The position numbers and the translations under genes are program-made. The notes beneath the pieces are model-generated. The model made no database searches, was not told where the DNA came from, and was given only the letters and a program-made list of their open reading frames with translations. Below, piece after piece: positions 56,178 through 64,000 of a DNA stretch of 64,000 nucleotides. The DNA is from Gentiana macrophylla (taxonomy: Eukaryota; Streptophyta; Magnoliopsida; Gentianales; Gentianaceae). The first letter of the stretch is position 1; every line of letters begins with the position of its first letter. The stretch covers positions 99,285,811-99,349,810 of the forward strand of contig CM047806.1 of the NCBI GenBank assembly GCA_026214975.1, in the 5' to 3' direction.

Positions 56178-57272
56178 TCATCATTTTCTACACATTTCTT
56201 ATGGTCCACGATTTCACATTGATGATCGTTAACCGTCTAAGACTTATATCAAGTGATTTGCATGAGATCTGCACTCCATTCAATGTGGAAAACTTATGGA
56301 ACTTTAATTTATCATTTAATTTTTTTTTTTTGAAAGTATTTATCATTTATTTTGATAATTTTAAGGTTACTCATAAGTAGAAAGGGTCGGTTCATTAGCG
56401 GATACAAGTTGTCCTTTATTTGGGCCAAATTCGGTAGGTTTGCATATTCAGCGGACTTGCACATTTTCATCGATCCACTTGTCATCATGTTGACTATTAT
56501 CATTTAAGAGAAGTTTGTGAGTGTGATGAAGTACATGTCCAAATGAAGATAATGGTTTCTTACTTTGATCATTTTAACACATTTCATTTAAAAAGCGTGG
56601 ATCAAGAATTCAAGAGAACCGAAGATGGACTTTTGGCTATTTTCTATTTATTTAGAGTCTTATTGTTAATATTGGTGTGCAATAAAGCCTACCAAGCCCA
56701 TATAGCATTTAAATTAGTAGTCTTATGATGATTGATTTCATCAATCTTCATCTAATTTTAGTAGATAATCAATCAAACTGATTGGGGATTATTTACTAAT
56801 GATTGATTTGAAGATTTCTTTTATTTTAGGAATTATTTTTATTTCTTTTTCACCTAGACATAAAAGGTGACTAGGTTCATTTTTATTTTACATTTTCTTA
56901 TTTTATTTTTATTTTCTAGGAAATAAAATGCCAACATCCTTAGCCTATAAAAGGAGGGCACACCATATGTATTTGACACCTTGAATTATAATCATATTGA
57001 GAGTTTTCTCTTGGAGTTTTTACAACTTTTATTAAGTGCATTTTAAGTTTGTGAGCATAGCTTAAAGTGTTTCATTGTAGTCTTTGGTTTAAGGATCATT
57101 AGAAGGGTCTTGGCTTCTTCATAGCCATTGGTTCTAGTCTCATCCTGAGTTAAACTACTTTTGCTCAAGTCTTTTCCTTCATCTAATTCTATTTTCCTTT
57201 TTATTTCGGGATATTCATTGTATTACTTAGGGTTCTTAACAATTTCATTGTTAGGGGTCCAAGGTATACATC
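56178..57272 (+). repeat. gypsy-X 5' LTR
   Basis: Collinear with 62597-63800. The start TGATGGAGGACCATCA seen in the 3' LTR is missing, and a T-rich insertion lies near 56319-56345. TATA box CCTATAAAAGGAGG is near 56944. It ends GGTATACATC, where the expected CA is altered. Confidence 0.85.
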
Positions 57273-57273
57273 G

Positions 57274-57286
57274 TTAGTATCGAGAG
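57274..57286 (+). other. gypsy-X primer-binding site (degenerate)
   Basis: TTAGTATCGAGAG, a mutated form of TTGGTATCAGAGC (tRNA-iMet type), directly after the LTR. Confidence 0.55.
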
Positions 57287-57730
57287 AAGTGGTTCAATCC
57301 ATTTGTTTTGGTGTTCTTTGATTTGACACCCGTTTTGTTTCAATTCGTTTAATACTCATAAAACCTCAAAAAAATCTGAATTTTTTATCACAAATAAATC
57401 ACCAATAGATCTACATTTTCTCTTTTTATTGTATCTCAAAATTCGAATCAGATCATACTGAAAACTGCATTGCAACACAGAATACTCTGTTCTGAAATTC
57501 TGCTGCAGTAAATCTTCTTTCGAATTTCGTTTGAGTGGGTTATAAAATTCCAAATTCATTGAAAATTGGTGGTGTGATAGGAAATTTTCTGTTCTACAAC
57601 TTTCATCTTTTGGGTGTTTCCATATTCGTCATAGTTTGATCACAATCGGCGAAATAAGTCACTGCTACAATTCTGGAAAATTTTGACAGATTGAGTTAGT
57701 TGACAAGAAACGATTGTTTGTTCAACCTAT

Positions 57731-58717
57731 AAAAGTCTAAAAATCTGAATTTTGGGTATCATCTACATAACTCATTATTCTACAAATTTCCTTTTTGCTT
57801 CCAGTTGAAATTCGTTTTTGTTTGGGCTGCACGTGCCAATAAGTGCAGGGCTGAATTTCTGGACAAAATCATGAAGTTGTTACCGAACTCCAATTGAAGT
57901 GCTAATCATTTAGGCACTGATTAAAAGGAGATAACCTGATCTAATTCAAGTTCTTCAGAGTTTTTTTTGAGTCAAAAAAAAACAAAAAAAAATATTTATA
58001 AAAAAAAACAAAAAAAAGTCATATAAAGGGTCGATACACTCAAAGTGCCTAAAGTCTCATTCATCTTTGGTCCCTTCCACATCTACTCCATTATTTTGTC
58101 TTTTCTTCTCACTTTTGAATCCATCCTAGCCTTATCTTCTTGTGATTTGAGGACTAAGGATACAGTGGTTCACAGAGCATTGCAAACATATTATCGTGCA
58201 CTTTTTAATCGTTTAATACTCTAATTGAGAAAAGTCTAAAAATCTGAATTTTGGGTATCATCTACATAACTCATTATTCTACAAATTTCCTTTTGCTTCC
58301 AGTTGAAATTGTTTTGTTTGGGCTGCACGTGCCAATAAGTGCAGGGGTGAATTTCTGGACAAAATCATGAAGTTGTTACCGAACTCCAATTGAAGTGCTA
58401 ATCATTTAGGCAATCGATTAAAAGGAGATAACCTGATCTAATTCAAGTTCTTGAGTTTTTTGAGTCAAAAACAAAAAATATTTATAAAAAAAAAAAAAAA
58501 AAAAGTCATATAAAGGGTCACCACTCAAAAAGGTGCCCTAAGTCTCATACATCTTTGGTCCCTTCCACATCTACTCCATTATTTTGTCTTTTCTTCTCAC
58601 TTTTGAATCCATCCTAGCCTTATCTTCTTGTGATTTGAGGACTAAGGATACAGTGGTTCATGAGCATTGCAAACATATTATCGTGCACTTTTAATCGTTT
58701 AATACTCTAATTGAGAA
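57731..58717 (+). repeat. 0.5-kb tandem duplication in the gypsy-X leader
   Basis: Two adjacent copies, 57731-58229 (499 bp) and 58230-58717 (about 488 bp), sharing for example AAAAGTCTAAAAATCTGAAT and GGACTAAGGATACAGTGGTT. Differences are mostly in A-runs. A weaker third relative may precede them (57349-57400). No coding. Confidence 0.9.
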
Positions 58718-58888
58718 AGAGCGGTAAAAGGCAATTGTGTGGTGAGTCTACAAGAGGAGAGAAAAGCCAGAGTGAATCATCAATCACCCAAATAAAGAGT
58801 GAAAGTGAGGATTTTTATTTTCTTTTGTCTATATTTTTTTTTCCTTTCTTTGTAAATAAAAAAATAATGTCACATTATCGTTCCTTTT

Positions 58889-59224
58889 TTGGGAAATCCT
58901 AATTACAATTCTATAAAATCTTTTGATATCAAGAAAAGGAGATATAAAACTCCTAATACTTATGATCAAAATTTTAAGACCAAAAAGGGAACAACTTGTA
59001 AATATCATTCTTCTAGTTCCTTTAAAACGAGAGATTTATATTGTTTTATTTATAATAATTATGGGCATTGCGATCATAAATGTCCTACTTTGAGGAAACA
59101 ATATAGTGATCCAGTTACTGATCATAAGCACATAAGAAATGCCAAAAATACTTATTGTAATTCTCATGATTCTTTTTGTTCTAGATCTCACAAATTTTGC
59201 ACAAAAAGATGTACAAAATCTTGA
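58889..59224 (+). pseudogene. gypsy-X gag remnant with degenerate zinc knuckle
   Basis: Open reading of 111 codons, rich in Lys, Ser, Tyr and His. LYCFIYNNYGHCDHKCPTL has the spacing of a CX2CX4HX4C knuckle, with the second Cys replaced by Tyr. The capsid part expected upstream is missing; the leader duplication lies there. The start is not defined. Confidence 0.6.
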
Positions 59225-59501
59225 TTTGGAAAAGGCAGGGGTTGAATTGGAAGAGAACAAGAAAATTAAAAAAGGGAAAAAGAAATTGAAAAGAATAATG
59301 AGGAGGAGAAAATAAAGTTGAAAATCGAGAGATTTTGAGGGAGAAAATTTAGTTTAAAAAGAAAAATCTTGTGAGGATGTGAGGATTTCTAATTTTAAAA
59401 ATGCTTCCTCTTTGGTTTATTGTGAGCAAAGTTGGTGAAAGTGAGCAACACTTGAACCATGAACAAGTGGTTATGAGTAAGGTTAAAGAAGTGGAGTCTC
59501 T

Positions 59502-59834
59502 TTGATTCTTTGCAAATCTGAAGAGTTCTATACAAGATTCATGGTGATGGACCGAATCTGTTTGGTAAGAATTGATAATACTTGTGAATCTAATGTGGTA
59601 AGCCAAGAAACTGTAGAAAAGCTTAATTTGAAAGTTTTTGATCATCCAAACCCATATAGTCTACAAGGGCTTAATGAGTTTGAGGAAATTAAGGTTTCAA
59701 AGCAATTTGTGATTTCATATTCTCTTAGGACTTACCATGATCAGATCTTATTTGATGTCATCCCTATGCTTAATTGTCATATAATTTTGGGAAAACCTTG
59801 GTCAAAGGAAAAGCGAGCTAAGTATGATGGTAAA
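59502..59834 (+). pseudogene. gypsy-X retropepsin-like domain
   Basis: The open reading matches gypsy proteases of the type found between gag and RT: IDNTCESNVVSQETVEKLNLK, then HPNPYSLQGLNEFEEIKVSK and MLNCHIILGKPWSKEKRAKYDG. The usual D-S/T-G active site reads D-N-T-C, so catalysis is doubtful. The reading is interrupted by the solo LTR at 59835 and resumes at 61368 with LNRFRFKQNNKTI. Confidence 0.75.
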
Positions 59835-61362
59835 TGTTGGGGAGATTTTGCATCATTAAAACAAAAGAAAATTTATAAACCTATACTACCATGCAAAACT
59901 ACCTCCTAACCGGCCGAATACCGGGTAGTTGCTAGTAAAGTTGGATAAGTACGGGTATCGATCCTCAGGGAAAAGGGATGTTGAATCTAACTTCACTAAT
60001 CCTACCAATTGCTACTCAAAGAACGAATAAACAAAAGAAACGAAAGAACAAAACATAAAAACAGAAAAGAACAATCAAGATAAATCTAACCTAAGAAACA
60101 TGAAAACAATCTAAACTAAAGACATGGGATCAAACAACCAATATACAAACCTATGTGATCTCAATCCTAGTTAATCTCATGATTCTAATTCGATTTGTGG
60201 TTTCACCTTTGCACGAGACATAAACCCCTAATTCCTTAGTGGATCTATTCTCAAGCTACGGATTCCTAATTCCTTAGTAAATCCAATTCATCAATCTCTA
60301 CTCTCTCGTAAGTTGAAACCGATTTTCAATACAAAACTCGGTGTAGATTCAGTTAACTCGTATTTTAGAATCTAACAACCTAGATAATTAATCGATTAAC
60401 TTGTCATCATTAACGATTAAAAACCCTATCTTTCTATGGTGATCTAACGTTCATGCAACTTCCGTATTATAAACATCAATAGAAAACAAATCTTTCAATC
60501 TATTCTCATGGCATCATAAACACATAGAAAAGATACAAAACGAAATCAAATCATGAAGAGAAACTGGAATTGAATTAATCGAAGAGAACTCACATAGTTT
60601 CATACAAGGATTGATCCAAGAACGGAAAAGAAAAGCATCTAAACTACTCCTAATCTAACCTCGGTTCACCCGAGCACAAGGCTCGGGTGACCGGCCTTCA
60701 AACTCTCAAGATGCGGCTGTGCTCTCTTTTTGATGTGAAGAAAAATATGGATGCCCTTAGGGTTGGGGCGACGGCTGTTTAAATAGAAGATTAAGTCGGT
60801 TTAGGCAAAGGCGGCGGCGGACGCTCGTTTGAATACATGGACGCCCGTCCATTTGCCTTGGACGGAGAGTCAACGCTCGTTCAGCTTGCGTCTGGAGACT
60901 CTGAATGTAAAATCTCTTCTAGGACGCTCGTCCACTTCACCAAACGCCCGTCCACTATTGAACGCTCGTCTGCTTCAGATGGACGCTCGTCCATATTGAC
61001 TTGAACTCGAATTTCTTGATTTTTCCATCTTTATCTTGATTTATTTCTTTCCTTATCTCTTTTATTCTTCCATATCTTTAATTGATCCTCTTCCATCTCG
61101 AATTTAGCCTTTTAGGATCATCTTTTCCATCATTAATTGGGTATCTACAAATATCAAAAACATACCAAAACGTAATAATTTCCAAAATAATATAAAAACA
61201 TCAAATAAACATAAAAATCGATACGCTTTCATATTTAATCATTAAAAACCTCATTTACTCAATATTTGACTATAAGGCCCGATATCTATGAAAATAATCC
61301 ATATATGGGGGAAATTGATTCATAAAATATATATGAAAATCACTATAATTTGGCCCTAAACA
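59835..61362 (-). mobile_element. Reverse solo LTR (Athila-type), target duplication gtaaa
   Basis: 1528 bp, flanked by gtaaa at 59830-59834 and 61363-61367. On the minus strand it starts TGTTTAGGGCC and runs in parallel with the solo LTR at 14482-15954. The palindrome array is at 60820-60995 (GGACGCCCGTCC, GGACGCTCGTCC). The sequence equivalent to the TATA region lies near 60778-60790 on the minus strand. No interior sequence. Confidence 0.92.
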
Positions 61363-62003
61363 GTAAACTTAACAGGTTTCGATTTAAGCAAAATAATAAA
61401 ACCATTATACTAACTTCCTTGAATAATCAACAAGTTCTTGAAACTCAATTAAAAATGGCTAACTCAAGAAAAGAATCATCTTTGAAATGTTTAAGCCAAA
61501 CAAATGAATTTGTTGAACCAATGGTGCATGATAATGATATGGGATGCAATGTGAATGAATCTAAATCTGATTTTGATGCCTTGAATGGAAATTGCGAGCA
61601 TGATTTGGAAATGGATCCAACAAATTATATGGTTGAGAATGGATCTAATGTGTGTTCGGAATTAAATGTTGAAAATCTTGAAATCAAGTGGTATGACAAT
61701 CCTTTGTTTGATGAGGAAGAATCGAATGTAAATGATTCCATTGGCCAAAATAATTTTCATATTTATAATAATGAATTTTTTCAAATGGAACATGAAGCAC
61801 TTAATTCTGATTTTCGTGAAAGGATTCAATTGGAAGATGTTGATGTGAGGGAAAGTCTTGATGTGATTGAAATGCAGCCTTTTGTTGGTAAATCATGTCC
61901 TATGCAGATTGAAAAATCTACATCTCTTGTTGGTGTTTGTGGAGATAAAGATGAGATTTTTATGAAAATAAAAGACTTAAGAATTTTTCATAATTATCTT
62001 TAA
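61363..62003 (+). CDS. gypsy-X ORF after protease, unknown function
   Basis: Open for about 212 codons, continuing the retropepsin frame (LNRFRFKQNNKTIILTSL is the usual end of the domain). Beyond about residue 30 it is acidic and rich in Asn, Asp and Glu (ETQLKMANSRKESSLKC ... EIKWYDNPLFDEEESNVND). It has no Cys/His cluster, no membrane segment and no RT motif. By position it is a linker between protease and RT, here followed by no RT. The ATG at 61350 lies in the solo LTR and is not the natural start. I do not recognise the protein. Confidence 0.45.
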
Positions 62004-62028
62004 TTCTCATCATTTTGGTGATATCAAT

Positions 62029-62274
62029 TTGCATGTCTCTCAATTATCCAAAACATGTTCTTTTATTGAGAGAATGGAATGTGATGAAAATGAGGGTACA
62101 TTTGGCAAAAATGATTTAATTGATTTTGTGAGAAAGAAAGTGCAAGCTGAAGCATATCATCTTTATTTTAGTCGTTTACTATATAAAAATGTTGTGCTTA
62201 GTCAACTTGAAATTTTGCAGAACTCTGATGCTTTATACTTTTGTCAAGATAACTTACGATGTGTGAAGTTTTGA
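62029..62274 (+). CDS. gypsy-X small ORF, unknown
   Basis: 81 codons, MHVSQLSKTCSFIERMECDEN to LRCVKF. No family recognised. It overlaps no other domain, is separated from the preceding ORF by 25 bases and may be a broken continuation. It has a short amphipathic-looking middle (VRKKVQAEAYHLYFSRLLYK). Confidence 0.3.
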   Translation: MHVSQLSKTCSFIERMECDENEGTFGKNDLIDFVRKKVQAEAYHLYFSRLLYKNVVLSQLEILQNSDALYFCQDNLRCVKF

Positions 62275-62565
62275 TAAGAAAATGAGAGTAAGTTTGCTTA
62301 AAAGGGAGAGGTTTTTGGAAGTTTGTCTGGATGAAATTTTTGCAAGGAATAAGATAGTAAATTTACTTGATTTCTTTGTGAATAATAGAGGAAATTATTT
62401 CAGTGGAATAAATTTATTGGAGAGGAATACTAAACACAAAGTTAGAAGGACTAATCTACTAATCTTTTGTTCTAGCATTGTTGTTTTTGTTAGTTGTGGA
62501 TGGCAGGATCATGATGATGTAGTCAGATTATCGATGATGTTTTGGATTCGAGGACGAATCTTTTC
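62275..62565 (+). pseudogene. gypsy-X pol C-terminal tail remnant
   Basis: Near 62535-62575 one frame reads LDSRTNLFKGGGYDGG, like the conserved end of many plant gypsy polyproteins (DSRTNxFQEGEDD). Upstream frames are broken by several stops. It supports the view that a full gypsy pol once preceded this point. Confidence 0.55.
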
Positions 62566-62579
62566 AAAGGGGGAGGATA
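62566..62579 (+). other. gypsy-X polypurine tract
   Basis: AAAGGGGGAGGATA directly before the 3' LTR start. Confidence 0.85.
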
Positions 62580-63802
62580 TGATGGAGGACCATCAAGCCA
62601 TTATCATTTTCTACACAGCTCTTATGGTCCACGATTTCACATTGATGATCGTTAACCGTCTAAGACTTATATCAAGTGATTTGCATGAGATCTGCACTCC
62701 ATTCAATGTGGAAAACTTATGGAACTTTAATTTATCATTTATTTTGATAATTTTAAGGTTACTCATAAGTGGAAAGGGTCGGTTCATTACCGTCTAAGAC
62801 TTATATCAAGTGATTTGCATGAGATCTGCACTCCATTCAATGTGGAAAACTTATGGAACTTTAATTTATCATTTATTTTGATAATTTTAAGGTTACTCAT
62901 AAGTAGAAAGGGTCAGTTCATTAGCGGATACAAGTTGTCCTTTATTTGGGCCAAATTCGGTAGGTTTGCATATTCTGGCGGACTTGCACATTTTCATCGA
63001 TCCACTTGTCATCCTGTTGACTATTATCATTTAAGAGAAGCCCAGTGTGATGAAGTACATGTCCAAATGAAGATAATGGTTTCTTACTTTGATCATTTTA
63101 ACACATTTGGGCCAAAAAGCATGGATCAAGAATTCAAGAGAACCAAAGATGGACTTTTGGCTATTTTCTATTTATTTAGAGTCTTATTGTTAATATTGGT
63201 GTGCAATAAAGCCTACCAAGGCCATATAGCACGAAATTAGTAGTCTTATGATGATTGATTTCATCAATCTTCATCTAATTTTGGTAGATAATCAATCAAT
63301 CTGATTGGGGGATTATTTACTAATGATTGATTTGAAGATTTCTTTTATTTTAGGAATTATTTTTATTTCTTTTTCACCTAGACATAAAAGGTGACTAGGT
63401 TCATTTTTATTTTACATTTTCTTATTTTATTTTTATTTTCTAGGAAATAAAATGCCAACATCCTTAGCCTATAAAAGGAGGGGCACACCATATGTATTTG
63501 ACACCTTGAATTATAATCATATTGAGAGTTTTCTCTTGGAGTTTTTACAACTTTTATTAAGTGTATTTTAAGTTTGTGAGCATAGCTTAAAGTGTTTCAT
63601 TGTAGTCTGTGGTTTAAGGATCATTAGAAGGGTCTTGGCTTCTTCATAGCCATTGGTTCTTCTAATCTCATCCTTGAGTTAAACTACTTTTGCTCAAGTC
63701 TTTTCCTTCATCTAATTCTATTTTCCTTTTTATTTCGGGATATTCATTGTATTACTTAGGGTTCTTAACAATTTCATTGTTAGGGGTCCAAGGTATACAT
63801 CA
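62580..63802 (+). repeat. gypsy-X 3' LTR with internal 134-bp duplication
   Basis: Starts TGATGGAGGACCATCA (itself a small hairpin) and ends TATACATCA. A 134-bp segment starting CCGTCTAAGACTTATATC at 62656 is repeated in tandem at 62790; the 5' LTR has only one copy. TATA box CCTATAAAAGGAGG is near 63469. ORFs of 141-171 codons in this area read across the LTR and are not genes. Confidence 0.9.
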
Positions 63803-64000
63803 AACTTTTACAAAGAAATAACTAAAAGCTTCGTCAAGACTTCAATGTCTTAAAAAAATCGTCAACTACTCTTGGTCAACCTATTCGTCTTCTCACCCCA
63901 CAATGCATACAAATGAAAATGCAAAGGAGGTAAGTACAAAGTACTTAGTAAAAGTGAGAAGCTAATTGATAACTAAGTTATACAACGTAAGGTTATTATT
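63803..64000. repeat. Gypsy LTR remnant, right part
   Basis: Contains CAATGCATACAAATGAAAATGC and AGTACAAAGTACTTAGTAAAAG, phrases typical of Tekay-type gypsy LTRs. Probably the continuation of the remnant at 55876-56177. It runs off the window. Confidence 0.45.

Larger units (their letters stand above)
56178..63802 (+). mobile_element. RT-less gypsy-type element (gypsy-X)
   Basis: Direct LTRs (about 56178-57272 and 62580-63802), a degenerate PBS, a zinc-knuckle remnant, a retropepsin-like domain, unidentified ORFs, a gypsy-like pol tail and a PPT. RT, RNase H and integrase are absent, so the copy is non-autonomous. A solo LTR (59835-61362) interrupts it. No target duplication was found, and the first ~25 bases of the 5' LTR appear lost. 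Confidence 0.75.

Noticed and set aside
62815..63240. ORFs of 141 and 171 codons at the right end as host genes
   Set aside because: They read through the gypsy-X 3' LTR; the shared peptide in both comes from the 134-bp tandem duplication, and the 5' LTR has the same text.

Overview
This is nuclear DNA of a flowering plant, most likely a eudicot. It contains one split host gene with GT-AG introns. Around that gene are long-terminal-repeat (LTR) retrotransposons of the Ty1/copia and Ty3/gypsy superfamilies, nested inside one another, together with Stowaway-like MITEs and simple repeats. No rRNA, tRNA, CRISPR or prokaryotic gene organisation is visible. The species cannot be named from the sequence.

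Left block, 1-9.64 kb. A minus-strand copia element runs off the left edge; its gag, protease and integrase are visible and its primer-binding site is at 2637-2650. Next comes the non-coding interior (2.84-5.82 kb) and LTR (5831-9581) of a minus-strand LARD-like element. That LTR is split by a solo LTR (7105-9123, target duplication gtagg).

Middle block, 9.64-39.3 kb, is a four-level nest. The outermost layer is a minus-strand SIRE-type copia element (copia-2). A plus-strand SIRE element (copia-1, 9905-37179, target duplication agaca) sits inside its gag. Inside copia-1 lie a solo LTR (14482-15954, ctata) and a 13.7-kb Athila-like gypsy element (16683-30355, aatat). The Athila element has nearly identical LTRs, but the 3' part of RT and all of RNase H are missing. 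An inverted copy of part of its third ORF sits in their place.

Right-middle block, 39.3-48.1 kb, is a mosaic of older fragments: a 30-bp minisatellite, gypsy LTR pieces, a second LARD-type LTR, a decayed copia element (copia-3) whose stops mostly look like CAG/TGG/CGA deamination, and a decayed Athila-like protease/RT fragment.

Host island, about 48.1-55.9 kb. Nested MITEs lie upstream of a complete seven-exon gene for the kinase co-activator MOB1 (49772-55128, 214 residues). This is the only gene in the window that looks functional.

Right block, 55.9-64 kb. A gypsy LTR remnant is interrupted by a gypsy-type element (about 56178-63802) that carries a degenerate zinc knuckle, a retropepsin-like domain and unidentified ORFs but no RT or integrase. 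It is itself interrupted by a reverse-oriented solo LTR (59835-61362, gtaaa).

The most unusual signals are arrays of the 12-bp palindrome GGACGGGCGTCC (and variants) just upstream of TATA boxes in the Athila-type LTRs. The same palindrome recurs in the opposite orientation upstream of an internal TATA-like box that precedes the element's third ORF. Coordinates of insertions supported by exact target duplications are firm; boundaries of old fragments are approximate.
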